Notes: generated by a model not told the origin, from the letters alone. Positions 30,698 through 43,153 are shown, counted from the stretch's first letter. The stretch: 64,000 nt of DNA from Neoscytalidium dimidiatum (GCA_037367355.1 CM074698.1:2356001-2420000), one strand, 5' to 3'. A program made the numbers and translations.

Positions 30698-33600
30698 ATG
30701 GCTGAGCATTATCATCTGGATATAATGGAATCATCAATCATCCTATCTGAAGAGGATACACTCTCCATACCTTCAAAGCATTCTTCGTCAACTTCTACTC
30801 CCGCTACTTCAATCTTTTCTTCCGTTCCTTCACTTGTAGCGCCCAGCAAGACAAACGAAGAGAATGTCATCTTAGCAGACCTGGAAAACTATATATGCCT
30901 TGGATCTCTGCTACTACAGGAGCAGCCGGACCTTCCAGCTCTGTCCAGCGCCTGGGTTGAATTGGATTCTCTACCTCGATGGATTCGCACCGATCTAGAC
31001 CTCCCTCTGATGGACTCGATTAGTACTCTTCTCGAAGCCAGGTGGATTCGCGCTCAATACAAGGCATCTGTGCCTTGCTCAATTATAATACGGATCTTCA
31101 TACTCCCGCATGATGTTGCCCGCCGTTTCATTGACCGCAGCATTAGGAAAACTCGGGCTGCGCTCGGATATCTCGTTCAAGAAATCTCAATCTCTACAGA
31201 CCTTTGGAATGGCAAACTCCCCAGCGATAATCAATACCGACTGTCCAAATTCGACCCATGGGCAACCGCTGAGAATTCTTCTCTGTTCTACTTATTTAAC
31301 ACCCTTCCGTCGCCGTCTGCAGACCCTGAGAAGGTTGATGACCCTTACGCCAAAGATGCCATGCACGATATACTTGATCTCAATATTCCAGGCTTGAAGG
31401 CAACACTCTACCCCTTCCAAGCAAGATCGGCTGCCTTGATGTTACAAAGAGAAGCATCTCAAGAACTCTTTCTTGACCCACGCCTGGAAATTCGCATTGC
31501 GCCTGATGGAAGGAAGTTCTACTATTGTCCTAGAGACGTTGAATTCCTCCGGAGCCCTCGTCAGTACGCAAGCAACCGTTCCGGGATCTTGGCAGAAGGT
31601 ATGGGCCGGGGCAAAACCATCATCGCGATTAGTCTGATACTGGCAACCAAGAATCACCTGCCAAGAATTCCACCAGAATATCAAACGGGTCCGCCCGTCA
31701 GATCTAAGGCGGGCTCCCTCTTTAAAATGGCAGCAGCTGCTGCTGGAAGACATTCAGTGCCCTGGAAGGCTGCCATGGCCCGCCATGAAGAGGAAACCGG
31801 AGAAGAACTGACTGAATGCCTCAAAGAACTCGCCTACAATCCACCACGGTATGAGATACCTACAGAGCCCGTGCGGTTCAACCGGAAAACGTCAATCCCA
31901 CCTCCCCGCAGAATGACAATGTGTAGCGGAACAATTGTTGTCGTGCCCAGAAATCTGCTTCACCAATGGCAATCGGAACTGCAAAAGCATGTTGAGGAAG
32001 GCCGGTTGAAAGTTTTGGTGATGGATAATCCACGGAAAGCTCTCCCGCCCCCGCCAGAGCTTGCAACCTATGATATCGTGTTATTCAGCCGTACCCGATT
32101 CGAACTTGAAATTCGGGACGGTTCGGATGAACGAGGACGTAGGCCTGCCTATAGTAATCCGCTGATGTGCCAGTGTCCGTACATCGGAGCAACGAGAACT
32201 CGAAACTGTACTTGCTTGAAGGCGGATGAGCTTTACGTTTCACCACTAAAGCATCTGCACTGGCTAAGGATCATGATTGACGAGGGACACAATTTCTCCT
32301 CGCCGAGTTCAAATGCTGTTCTCGTTGCTCAGAAATTGGTCTTGGCTGAGCGACGCTGGGTTATTTCTGGTACTCCGGCGAAGGATGATCTTCTCGGAGT
32401 GGAAGTTGATCTCGCTTCCGATGAGTCGCCAAGTCTTGGTATCGAGAATGATGCGCAAGCGTTGCGGGATAAAGTCTTGCAACAACGAAGGCGGTACGGC
32501 GACGAGGATTCGCGAGGTGCTGGTGCCTCAAAAAGCCTCGGTCAACTTGCGACACATTTTCTGCAGGTGAAGCCTTGGGCAGAAAGCAACTACGAAGAGC
32601 GAGCAGATTGGATGGATTACGTTTACAGGCATGAGGATAAGGACCACAAGCGCCGAACGTTCCACGCATACTCCTTGTGCATGAAGAGAGCTCTCGAGCA
32701 GCTCATTATCAAAACGCAGCCGTATGATGTGGAGAGAGATCTAGTCTTGCCACCACTAACCCACCGAGTCGTGCGGTTGGAACCGAGCTTCTATGACAAG
32801 ATATCCGCAAATCTCTTCGTGCTTGTTCTGACTGCCAATGCTGTTACTTCTGAGAGAACAGACGTTGATTACCTGTTTCATCCTCGAAGCCAACAAGCTC
32901 GGAACCAACTGATCACGAACCTCCGCCAGAGCAATTTCTTCTGGACGGGTTTCAGCTTGGCTGATATCGGGAATGCGATTGAGCATGGATGCAAATACCT
33001 CGTAAAAAAAGATACCCATTGCTCAATGGAGGACCGTAATCTCTTGACGGCTTGCATTGACTTCGCGGAGAATTTTGTGCTCACATCGAAACATTGGAAG
33101 GCCATGAGTAGGACGCATGAAGTTGGTCTGTTCGTGAAGTCTTGGCCAGAGAATACATCTTGGGCCTGGACTCTTAGCGAAGAGCCTCCAGAGCTCTACG
33201 GAATCGCGCAGCTGCTACAGGCTCAGGCTTTTGTTAACGAGAGATTAGGTACTGATCCGCTGGATCATTTTACGGATGCTGGAGTTCTGGCTATTAATGA
33301 CGCCTTCTCAACAAGAGTAAAGCCTGTTAAGGGCAATGCTACGGACCAAGAGCAGATGAAGATGGGATTGCCTCCTTCAAGCGTGCATGTTGAAGTGAAT
33401 GTCTCCAAGCTCCATACTCCAGCTAAGAAAATCGCGTCAACGCCGAAGGCCAACAGCAGCAAAGGCTCAGCCAAAGCTCCTGGATCAAAAAAGACAGGTC
33501 CAAAGTAAGGATTCCAAACTTTGCTGACACACACGTGGTATACTGAATTGATACAGAAAAACGAAAGAAGGACCGGTACTCACGGAAACCCCAAGGAAAC

Positions 33601-34418
33601 GCACCAGAGATAGCGGTATTGAGCTCTTCGGTGACTCAGCACTGGGGAAAACGCAAGTCATTGGCACCGTTTCAGCTAAGCTTAGCTATCTTCTTGGACA
33701 AGTCATGACTTACTACCGCGAAGAGAAGATCCTTATCTTCTACGACGGTGACAACGCAGCATATTACATTGCCCAATGCCTGGACCTGCTTGACATCCCT
33801 CACGAAATCTACTCGAAGGGTATCTCTAATGAGTTACGCTCAAAGTACATCGTGAATTTTGACAAAGATCCGACTTTGAGAGTGCTGCTCATGGACGTCC
33901 GACTCGGTGCCTTGGGCCTGAACGTGAACCAAGCTTCGCGGGTCTACTTCATCAATCCTGTGTGTCGGCCTAGTATCGAAGCGCAGGCTGTAAAGCGTGC
34001 ACACCGTATCGGTCAGACGAAGCCGGTCTTCGTGGAGACATTGATCCTCACAGGAACCATCGAGGAAGCCATGTTTGAACGGTCCAAGGCGATGACGCGC
34101 AATGAGCACATGGAGGCTAAGGCGCTGGAAGATGATCAGAAGATCACGGATATCATAAAGAACGCAACACTCCTGCCGTTGGATCCTCAGGAGGCGATCG
34201 GTGAACGACAGATGGCGCCGTTGAAGAGCCCGGAGCAGTTGTTTGGTAGGCCTGGGAGGACCGCTGCGCGGAGAGGCGAAGGCGTTAATTCGCCTCCTTC
34301 GCCGAAGAGACAGAAGAAGAATCTGCAGCATCCACAGGTCACACAGGAGCGAGGGCACACACCAGGGATCGTGGATCGAACGGTCTTGGATTCTCCACCC
34401 CAAGAACGCCTCAGATAG
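30698..34418 (+). CDS. SNF2-family ATPase/helicase (Rad5/Rad16-like group)
   Basis: DNA-dependent ATPase that moves along or remodels chromatin or displaces proteins from DNA. Two exons, 30698-33504 and 33557-34418 (52-bp intron), 1222 residues. Helicase motifs in order: motif I SGILAEGMGRGKT (about residue 300), motif Ia TIVVVPRNLLHQWQSE, motif II MIDEGHNF (about 527), motif III RWVISGTPA; then in exon 2 ILIFYDGDNAAYYIAQCLD, LLMDVRLGALGLNVNQASRVYF and motif VI EAQAVKRAHRIGQTKPV. An insert between motifs Ia and II has a CxC-x10-CxC group (about residue 490) that might bind zinc. No RING finger is seen between the two lobes, which are separated by about 460 residues. Ser/Lys-rich disorder precedes the intron and forms the C-terminus. 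The substrate is unknown. Confidence 0.88.
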
Positions 34419-36179
34419 GCCTCCGCTCAAGTTGTGGTGCATGCTCCGGTACCTCCGCGTACAAGCATTTGTAGCGAAGTGACATTGGCGCTCAAATAAC
34501 TTCTGTTCGTGCAAGGACGGCATATTGTTGAATAAGAGCGATCCTTCGTGCGGATCGTGGATGCTGTAACGCTAGTGCTGTTGGTACTGCAATAATTCAA
34601 TCGTGTGGAAGTTTTCGCACAACCCATTGCCGACTACAGAGCCTGACGTAGTGAATTTCATGGAATCAGAGAAGTACTTTTGGGGCGAGTGAGCCGAGTT
34701 TCAGATCTCTGTGGCTGAAATACGCTGATCTCTGGAGGCAGTGCAGTTTGGTGAGGACTTTCTTTTTCTTTCCCTTTTCGAGGTCTTTCCGACTAGGATT
34801 CGGTTCGCACTGGTAGCTCTTTAATACACTTAAGACATGATGATTGATGTATTCCGGGCAGAGGGATGGGTCAAGGCTTTTTGAAATAGTGTCAGATGCT
34901 AGCTAGGTAGATGGGACTTCGCATGACATCCTGCGTTATGAGTTCTAATGTACGTGTCGTTTTCGATACGAATGCGGCGAAAGCGACGGGGCTTAATTTT
35001 CGGTTTAGGGATATTGATGGAAAGAAAACCATAGCATCGCATCACAGAAAGAGATGTTCCGAAGGCAGGTCGGCTGATCTCTGCAGCGATCCCAGTGACA
35101 GTCGACGTTAGCTTCGTTCTAGAATTTGGCCAAGACTTGGGACGCGGCCGACATGAATTAAGCGTATGAGTCCGAGCAAGGCAATGGAGATAATAATGGC
35201 GCGATACTTTGAACCTTGCTTATGAAGATGGCGGCAGTGGAAACGGGTAGGAAGCCAACGGATGGGTTTAGAAAGCTACTTTGTCCAGAACTTACTTGGC
35301 AGCAACGGAGGCTAGTCAGGAATTTTGGAGAAAACCAGCAAATAAATAGGCCAAGCACCAAGCAGTGGTACAACAGCAGGGCAGCAGTTACGAGCGGCAA
35401 TTCCATCCCGAGCCATGCGGGAGCGTGGGGCACTCCCGCTCTGCGCCCGGATCGCAGCACGGCCAGCACCGCGAACCAGGATGATAAGACGGTGCAGCTG
35501 CACTCCAAAAACACGATCATGCCTGCTCCCTTTCACGCAAACGAGTGGTTGTTGGCTGACCGTCGGACCCCTGGAGGCTGTTTGCTGTGCCCGCGGGCTG
35601 GCCGACGCAACAGTCCACATTTCTCAAGCTCTGTTCCTTGCCAGACCCCGCAGCGATCTCCATCACGACATCGCAGGCAAAGATGAGCTGTCCCGGAGCT
35701 ATCCTCCCCACCCTCGCACCATGACACGTCCGCCCAGACCCTACCAGCCTGCCAATCACTCCGCCAGCTCATCCCCATCACCGGCTCGAGCGCTGAGATG
35801 CAGCCCGGCCCGGCCAGAAAAAACAGTTGCTCATGGCGTTCGCCTTCGCCACTTCGGTTCTGCCTATATCGCCAGCTACTGCAATTGCACGGAATGAGCC
35901 GCCTATTTTCCAGTCCTTCTCGCGTTGCTACGATCCGGGCTGGAGCACGTCATCGGACTAAAGGACACCCTCGACGGACAAGCTCCAGCCTCTCCAACCT
36001 GGACCTCTAATCGTGCCTGCCATCCCGCGCTCCGTGAGTTATCGAGCTGGTCCACTTAGCTTGCATTATTCGCGGATCCTGTCGTGACACTGCCCATCAA
36101 TTTCGAATGGCTTCTTAAGCTGCTGTCCGCCCTCTCTCCCGCCTTTGCTTGCAGCTTCCCCGCCTCCGAAAAAAAAAAA
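34419..36179. other. Intergenic
   Basis: 1.76 kb between two genes on the same strand. AT-rich near 34780-35050, then GC-richer. It should hold the promoter and leader of the reductase-monooxygenase fusion, including a pyrimidine-rich stretch at 36130-36170 and an A11 run directly before the ATG. No other gene seen. Confidence 0.45.
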
Positions 36180-38895
36180 ATGCCTACCTCTATTGGCAGC
36201 GGTCCCTTCTTGTCCCTCCGCCACGATCCCTCCTGTGGCAGGCAGACTGAGACCAATGGCTTCAACAATGGCCCGCCTAGCACCCTCTCCTACCGTTCTT
36301 CCGCTTCTTCTGCACCATTCTCTTCTCTAAAGTCTGGTCCGCCCAGTAGTAGGCCTCACAGCTCCCACACCTACTCCACCGTGACCCCGTATGCGAACGG
36401 CCACACCAATGGCACCAATGGCACCGCCCAATACACGTCCGACGACGAATTCCTGAAGTTAGGCTCGCCTCAGCAAGATGTGCTTCTGCTTCACGGTCCG
36501 CGCCAGAAATACTCGCTCGAAAAGGCCAAAGAGATTCCCTCGCTGAAGAGCGACGACGAGATCCTTATACAAGTCCTTGCCATTGGCCTGAATCCGGTCG
36601 ATTGGAAGGGCCCGGACTACAACTTCGGCCAGCCCTCTTACCCGTGGGTCAATGGTAGAGATTTTGCAGGGCTGGTGGTTCGCGCCCCGCGCAAGCCCAG
36701 TCGCGTGCAGACCGGAGATGTTGTTTTCGGTCCCTCGACCGATTACAGGGATATCCGCAAAGCGGCATATCAGGAGTACGTCGTTACGACCGATTACAAC
36801 GTTGCGAGGATTCCAAAAGGTGTTTCCGTAAAGACTGGCGCAGCAATCGGCGTTGCTTTCGTTGCGGCAGCCATTGGACTGGGTAGCTCGCTCGGTGTCG
36901 ACTTCAGCTCCTTGGCCAGGGAAGCTCCCCTCGGCCCCGATTTCTACCAATTGGTACGATCCATCGATCGTAGCCAGTTTCCCGATGATGTGCGTGCCGA
37001 GGTCTTCGATAGCATTCCTTTCGACGAGAGACCCACGCGTGGAGACTGGCTCGTGATTTGGGGAGGTAGGCATAGAAGCTCCGGGAACAACTTTTGTCGG
37101 CTTTTACTGAATGCAAATAGGCTCATCCACCACCGGAATCTTCGCGCTTCAATTGGCCAAGCTCGCAGGCCTGAGGGTCATTGCAGTCGCAGATGTGGCC
37201 AAGAACGGAAAGAGGCTGATCGACTTCGGCGCAGACATGCTCGTGGACAGATTCGACCACCAGCGCGCCATTGATGTGATCCGCAGCATCACCGGTAACC
37301 AGTTGCGCTTCGCCATAGATGTGACGGGCAAGGAGTCTGCCACGCACCTGCAGGAGATCCTCCACACGTCCGCGGCCGAGAAGCGGGCTCATCTGCTTGG
37401 TTTCACCGGCCTCCCTACGACCAAGGTGATTGACGTTCAGCAGCACACGGTGCCCATCAAGATTTTCCACACCGCCCCTGGCGTGGGCGAGTCTGTCATG
37501 ACTTGGCTCGAAGAGCTCCTAGTGGCCAAGACTCTGAAGTTCCCCGATATCGAGGTTGCCGAAGGCGGGCTCGCCGGAATCAATGCTGCGCTTGACAGGC
37601 TCAGGAGCGGCACTGTCAGCGGCAAGCGTATCGTCGTACCCATTGCCGACAACTCTGCTCCTAGCCCTTCTGTCCCGAACGGCCTCGGTACCGCTTCCGC
37701 GGACCTTCCATCGGACGACCTCTCCTACGCCGAGCAGCTCAATTCGGACCCCAACCGCGTCCAGTTCGCGTACTGGGTACCCAACGTCTCGGGCGGCCTA
37801 GTCATCTCCAAGATTTCGCAGCGCACGAAGTGGGACCTCAAGTCCAACAAGCGATACGCGCAGACGGCGGAGCGGGTGGGCTTCGAATACGCCCTCTCCC
37901 AGATCCGCTTCATGGCGGGCTACGGCGCCGAGAACCAGCACGAGCCGGTCAGCTTCAGCCAGGCGCTGCTGCACAGCACGGAGCGGCTGAAGCTGATTGC
38001 AGCGCTGCTGCCCGGGCCGTGGAACCCGGCGGTGGCGGCCAAGCAGATCGCCAGCATCGACAACTACACAGAAGGGCGGGTGGCGGTCAACGTGGTGAGC
38101 GGGTGGTTCAAGGCCGAGTTCACGTCGATCGGGCAGTGGTGGCTGGACCACGCGGAGCGGTACCGGCGGTCGCGCGAGTTCATCGAGTGCCTGCGCGGCA
38201 TCTGGACGCAGGACTCGTTCACCTACCGCGGCGACTTCTACCAGTTCCACGACTACCCGCTGAAGCCCAAGCCGCTGTCGTGGCCGGGCAGACCCCACCC
38301 GGAAATCTTCCAGGGCGGCAACAGCCACGACGCGCGCGAGAACGCCGGCGCCGTGTCGGACGTGTACTTCATGAACGGCAACACGCTGGAGGGCTTCATC
38401 GCGCAGATCGAGGACGTCAAGGAGCGCGCGCGCCGCCACGGCCGCGAGGGCAAGGTGCGCTTCGCCCTCAACGGCTTCGTCATCGTCCGCGAGACCGAGG
38501 CCGAGGCCATCCGCGTGCTGCAGGAGATCCAGGGCAAGGCCGACCCGGAGGCCATCGAGGGATTCCGCCAGCAGGTCCAGAACGCCGGCGCGTCCACAGC
38601 CAACAAGACCGGCATGTGGGCGAACAGCAAGTTTGAGGATCTAGTTCAGTACAATGACGGCTTCAAGACCAAGCTCATCGGCACCAAGGAGCAGGTCGCT
38701 GACCGCATCCTGCTGCTGAAGAGCATCGGCGTCGACATCATCCTCACGGCCTTCTTGCATTATGACGAAGAGATTCAGCTGTTCGGAGAGACCGTCTTGC
38801 CGCTCGTCAGGAAGCTGGAGAAGGAGGGCAGGGGCAGGGATAAGGATTTCGAGATCGCCTTGACGGGCGATGTTTACCGCGAGCGAAAATATTGA
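36180..38895 (+). CDS. Fusion of a medium-chain reductase and an SfnG-like FMNH2-dependent monooxygenase
   Basis: Two exons, 36180-37065 and 37121-38895 (55-bp intron), 886 residues in one frame. Residues about 70-485 form a zinc-free medium-chain reductase (quinone reductase/enoyl reductase type): ILIQVLAIGLNPVDWKGPD, GRDFAGLVV, TGDVVFG and, across the intron, WGGSSTTGIFALQLAKL for NAD(P)H binding, ending GKRIVVPIA. After a 25-residue linker, about residues 510-880 form a luciferase-like TIM barrel very close to bacterial dimethylsulfone monooxygenase SfnG: FAYWVPNVSGGLVISKI, FEYALSQIRFMAGYGAEN, LLPGPWNPAVAAKQIAS, GRVAVNVVSGWFKAEF, HPEIFQGGNSHDARE and FEDLVQYNDGFKTKLIGT. SfnG needs reduced FMN from a separate reductase; here a reductase is joined to it. 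The 3' half is visibly richer in G+C. ATG 36180 is the only upstream in-frame ATG. Confidence 0.9.
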
Positions 38896-39629
38896 AGGGG
38901 CGCTGTCTTTACCGCTGACACAGGGCGATAGTGTGACGACAGTGGTGCCGGAAAAGAGCGCTGTGGTCGTTGAGGAATCGGCAATGTCTCTTCAGCAGAC
39001 TTCTGGTGCTGAGAAAGAACAAAATACAGAGACTTCTGTGCGAAAGAAGTCTTTGGGCGGTCTTTTGAGAAAATATCTGGGAAGAATGTTTGCTTCTTGT
39101 TATGGTCGTTGAAGCGACTTCTGTTAATCGTCCTTCGAGTTGCGATATCACTTTGTAGTTTCTTCAATCTATTTTACCGCTTTTCTGTTCGGGACAGTTC
39201 TTCTTTGGGACGCTTGTTGCAGTGCTTACAGGAGATCTTAAAGCGATGATGAAATGCAACTCACGGACACAAATTAGAATTCTACTACGAAATTTACATT
39301 ACCACCGGAGTGCGAAAAAAAACATTTTCCAATATCGAACAAATTATTCTTTAATAGCTTCTCGGAAAGATAGCGAGAAACATAGTAACATTTAATCTCT
39401 AAATGCAAACGTGTCCTTTAACGGATTTCAAAAGAGACGGGTACAGTACAATTCAATAGACGTTTTATTTTTTTCTTCAAATTATCTCGCAACACCCTCA
39501 ACAGCACATGTACTAACATCATCAAGATTGATCAAAAAAGGCAAAATTTTCATTTATCTCAGAGCGCATCACTAAGCTCTCATCCTCCTCTACCAAACAC
39601 CCCCACAAGCCCTCCAACCAATCAATTTC
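38896..39629. other. AT-rich intergenic segment
   Basis: 3' flank of the fusion gene, then a markedly AT-rich block at about 39230-39560 with A and T runs. No gene seen; sequence is too degraded or simple to identify. Confidence 0.5.
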
Positions 39630-40315
39630 CTACGCGCCAACATCCCTCCTCACATCCCTCTCCCCACCATACCCCTGTGCCCGCCTACTCTGCGCGCCCT
39701 CGCCCTCGACACCCTGCACCGCATCACCTCCGCCCTCGACATCCTTGATCAAGCTCTCCGTGCCGCCATAGCCGCCCTCATGGCGCGCCTCCCCGCCGTT
39801 GTAGGCGGGCGCCGTGTGGCCGCTGACGCCGCCCTGCTCGGACAGCGCCTGGCCGAAGCGGATCTTCTCGGCGGCCGTGACGTGCGAGGTCGCCGTCTTG
39901 TTGGTGTTGGCGGGGAAGGCGGCGGGGTGGTCGGAGGGCTGCTGGCCTGGGTGGTTTAACGCGTTAACCAATGCTTGTACGTGCGCCGATGGCGATGGCC
40001 GCGACAATCCTGTTTGGACAGCGAACAAGATATGTGGTCATGATTGGGGGAACACGAGCGCGAATTGGGAGAGTTGCGCTCATCGAGGCGAGAGGCTTAC
40101 CACCGAATTGACCGGCTTCCTTCGCGGGTGGGTTGGTGACGGTCTTGATGGACTCGTAGCTGCGGTTCACTTCCGGTCAGCTGCTGTCCTTGAGCCAGAA
40201 CGGACGAGATGACTCTGAGTTAAACTCTAGTTTGGTACTAAATCGAAGCGAGGGGTAGGTTGGCATACGCAGTGTTCTTGCCGCCAGGCTCAGTGTCCAT
40301 GAGGTTGGAAGACAT
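39630..40315 (-). CDS. Unknown small hydrophilic protein, 161 residues
   Basis: Exons (minus) 40315-40269, 40159-40101 and 40009-39630 (introns 109 and 91 bp), in consistent frame. The N-terminus MSSNLMDTEPGGKNTAYES is joined to IKTVTNPPAKEAGQFGG; the remainder is rich in Gly, Ala, Glu and Gln (HPAAFPANTNKTATSHVTAAE, KIRFGQALSEQGG, GGYGGTESLI). No membrane span, signal peptide or known domain. The composition recalls hydrophilic stress-related proteins, but no family is claimed. Three of four splice sites are strong consensus sites (GTATGC, GTAAGC donors), supporting a real gene. Confidence 0.65.
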
Positions 40316-40955
40316 GATGGCAATTGAGGGAGAGCAAGGCCTATTATTTTGTAAAAATTGTTCCGAAAAAATTTCCCTTGTGTTTGAGAGAACTTAGTTG
40401 AAGGAGGAAGCAATTGATCTTAAGTGGAGGAGAAGTGCTGTGTAGAAGTTGTTGAGATGAGGTGCTGCTCCTCTCCATAGCTATGACGTATGGATGAATG
40501 GACCCACCTCAGTCACTCCGCATCATGCATTCCCGAACCGGCAACATATGCACATGCCTTTCATGGCAGTAATCAACAGAGACGTAGTAGCTTCTAGGAC
40601 ATCGACATCTGCATTTCGCTATTCCACAGATGCGTGGTCTCGTGAAATTTTGCGGTGTCATCCGCCCCCTTCGACCTATGCGACCCCGGCAATTTCTGTC
40701 ACTCGATCGAACACGCTACCGTCCGACCCTACCCATTCCATTTTGATTTTATCATGCGAAAGAAAATAAGATAACCCGACTAAAACATCCCAAGCCCTTC
40801 AACCCGAGACGCCCACCGAGAAAGGACCACTTTTTCGACCCAGGCGCGAGCACAACCAAACCATCCGCCGTCCGTTTATCAGCAGCCGAATAGTTCGCCA
40901 TACCCGTGATCGTCTAAAAAGCGTCGTCGGAGTAGGAACTGGAACCGCGTCGCGT
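40316..40955. other. Intergenic
   Basis: Promoter side of the unknown small protein gene and 3' flank of RPS10. No gene seen. Confidence 0.5.
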
Positions 40956-41924
40956 TTACTGGGGAGCGTTGCCAGCGACCGGGGGGCGGCCACGACCGAA
41001 GCCACCACGGAACTGGGGCTGGAACTCGCCGGGGGCGCCACCCTCCTTGCCCTCGCCGGCATCGCGGCGGCGGTAAGAGTCACGGTCGCCACGGGGACCG
41101 CCACGGCCACCACCACGCCTCTCGCCGTCGAGCATGCCACGCGGGGGAGCGTGCGAGCGCTGCTGCTTGATGTGGGTTTGGGGGACGATCTCGGCCGGGA
41201 GGTGGAGCCACTCGCGGAGGTAGTCAAGACCCTCGGGGCTACTCAAGTGTTAGCGGAATGGCAAGGCTTTCGGGGAAATTTAGCGGCAACTAACGTGAGG
41301 GTGTAGTAGTACCACTGCCACGAGAACTGAGTCTTCAGGTAGCCGCGGGAGGTGAGGGACTGGCAAGCCTTGATGACCTATTCGCAATTGTAAGCTCCGT
41401 GTTCCAACCAAAGCAAGTGATCCGTGTTTTTGTATAGATCCGACAGCATTTGAAAGAGCAATTGAACTGGAAAAGGCCTATTTCTGCAGAGCAATCTGGA
41501 TGTCGATGTGTGGATGGCTTGAGGGGGCCCCTTGTGTAGCGTTGTATAGGTAGACTGCGTGGAGGAAACGTACGTAGAGGTTCTTGGTGTCAATGTCCTG
41601 GTGCTTGGGAAGGTTGAAGTCCCTTTGGCGCGCAAGTCAGCGTCCGAACGGTCAAAATCCCGATTTGTGTTCTCCGCATATTCCATGCACACGCGCCTCT
41701 ACGTTGCGGCCCCCTCCATTCTCAGGGAAATACTGACTTCTTGGCGACGAGAACACCCTCACGGAAGATGTACTCGTGGATCTTCTTGCGGTCGGCCTTA
41801 GGGATGAGCCTAGTGGAATTTTCAATCAGCCCCAGCTCGTCCAACGGCAGCAGCGCAAGACAGCGCAGTGCATTCCCGCCCTCCTATCGCAGAGCAACTT
41901 CTCGAATATGGGGAGAGCGTACAT
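40956..41924 (-). CDS. RPS10: 40S ribosomal protein S10
   Basis: Component of the small ribosomal subunit near the mRNA path. Exons (minus): 41924-41923 (only AT of the start codon), 41809-41738, 41622-41574, 41377-41295 and 41238-40956; 162 residues. The start codon is split by the first intron (AT / G), and the protein then reads MLIPKADRKKIHEYIFREG, VLVAKKDFNLPKH, YVIKACQSLTSRGYLKTQF, SWQWYYYTLTPEGLDYLREW. All are diagnostic of S10. The C-terminus is the usual Arg/Gly-rich tail (RRGGGRGGPRGDRDSYRRRD). Introns are 113, 115, 196 and 56 bp, with many introns as usual for fungal ribosomal protein genes. Divergent from SDE2 by 371 bp. Confidence 0.95.
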
Positions 41925-42295
41925 GATGGGCGACTGTGATGGTTAGTCCTGAGGGTGGGGTTTTGGCGGGTGGGCAGGCTCGTCGTCAGTCGGAGGGTTC
42001 CCTGTGGTTTTCCTGCAGCCGATTTGGATGTGCGCGCAGCTCTCGGTTAACGGTTAACCCGCCCCGGCTCGTGCCAAGACTTTGGCCCAGCCGCCGCCTG
42101 CGAGATAACGACCCCATCTTCGCCGCCGTCACCGCCGCCCCGTCACAACTCCTGCACGCCTCAAGACCGCGCTGCGACCGGTTCATTCAGAGTCAAGGCT
42201 CGCAACAAATAAAAATTGCAACATTCACGATATACCAACCGTATCGAGTCGTTCTACAAGTATAACGAAAAGCGTCACCTCAGATACCCATCATC
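41925..42295. promoter_or_regulatory. Divergent promoter between RPS10 and SDE2
   Basis: 371 bp between divergent start codons. A short direct repeat CGGTTAACGGTTAAC is seen at about 42044-42060; its meaning is not known. No TATA box was recognised, as usual for such housekeeping pairs. Confidence 0.45.
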
Positions 42296-43153
42296 ATGGC
42301 GCCCGCAACAATCAACGTCCTCCTCACATCGTTTCCCGGCTTGGGACTTCCCAAGACCCTCTCGCTTCCTCTCCCAGGCACTTCAACTATCGCCGACTTC
42401 TCTACCGCCCTCTCTCAACGCATTCCGGCCATCGAAAACCGCCTTATTCTCACAACCAACTCAAACAAGCTCCTACAACCCGACTCTTCGACGCCTCTAT
42501 CTTCGCTTCTCTCTAGCACCGATGATGCCATCGCTATCCTGCCGCTACGCCTCAGCGCCCCGCTCTGCGGTGGCAAGGGCGGGTTCGGATCGCAGCTGCG
42601 CGCCGCTGGGGGCCGCATGCGCAAGAAGCGTGGCGCAGGCGAGAACAACGGGTCGTCGCGCAACCTGGACGGACGACGACTACGCACTGTCACCGAAGCC
42701 AAGGCTCTCGCGGAGTACCTGGCTGTGAAGCCGGAGATGGATAAGAAGGAGAAGGAGGAGAGGCGCAAGCGCTGGGAGGAGATTGTCGCCATGGCTGAGC
42801 GCAAGGAGGAGGAAATCTTGAAGGGCGGGAAGAGCAGGCTGAATGGCGAGTGGGTTGAGGCGAAGGAGGAGGCGGAAGAGCGGACGAGGCAAGCTGTGCT
42901 GGAGGCTATGAAGAATGGAGACATTAAAGAGGTGTTGGGGAAGAAGGAGAGTGACAGCTCTGCCAGTCCGTCTGAAGGCAGCGAGGGTAGCGAGAGCGAG
43001 GAAGAGGGCGCGAAGCCTAGTGCATCAAAGCCTGCCGCCCCAGCTAGCAGGACCTTCTTCGGCTGGGATGAGGATGAGGACATGAGTGATGAAGACGAAG
43101 ATGAGGAGCCAGAGGAGGCGAAGGTTGAGGGCAAAGGCAAAGCGAAGGCTTGA
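42296..43153 (+). CDS. SDE2: Sde2, ubiquitin-fold splicing and genome-stability factor
   Basis: Nuclear protein made as a ubiquitin-fold precursor. The fold is cut off after a Gly-Gly, and the freed Lys-starting part joins the spliceosome to help remove certain introns (shown in fission yeast). Single exon, 285 residues. Residues 1-93 form the ubiquitin-like domain ([33 protein letters not shown]) and end LCGG; the cut would fall between G93 and K94 in [18 protein letters not shown], the invariant family site. A charged helical region with [18 protein letters not shown] follows, and the C-terminus is acidic and Ser/Glu-rich with [18 protein letters not shown]. The ATG is directly preceded by ATCATC and starts MAPATIN. 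Confidence 0.92.
   Translation: MAPATINVLLTSFPGLGLPKTLSLPLPGTSTIADFSTALSQRIPAIENRLILTTNSNKLLQPDSSTPLSSLLSSTDDAIAILPLRLSAPLCGGKGGFGSQLRAAGGRMRKKRGAGENNGSSRNLDGRRLRTVTEAKALAEYLAVKPEMDKKEKEERRKRWEEIVAMAERKEEEILKGGKSRLNGEWVEAKEEAEERTRQAVLEAMKNGDIKEVLGKKESDSSASPSEGSEGSESEEEGAKPSASKPAAPASRTFFGWDEDEDMSDEDEDEEPEEAKVEGKGKAKA

Noticed and set aside
37798..38636. Frames of 213-268 codons over the SfnG-like region
   Set aside because: Shadows of the GC-rich monooxygenase domain in other frames.
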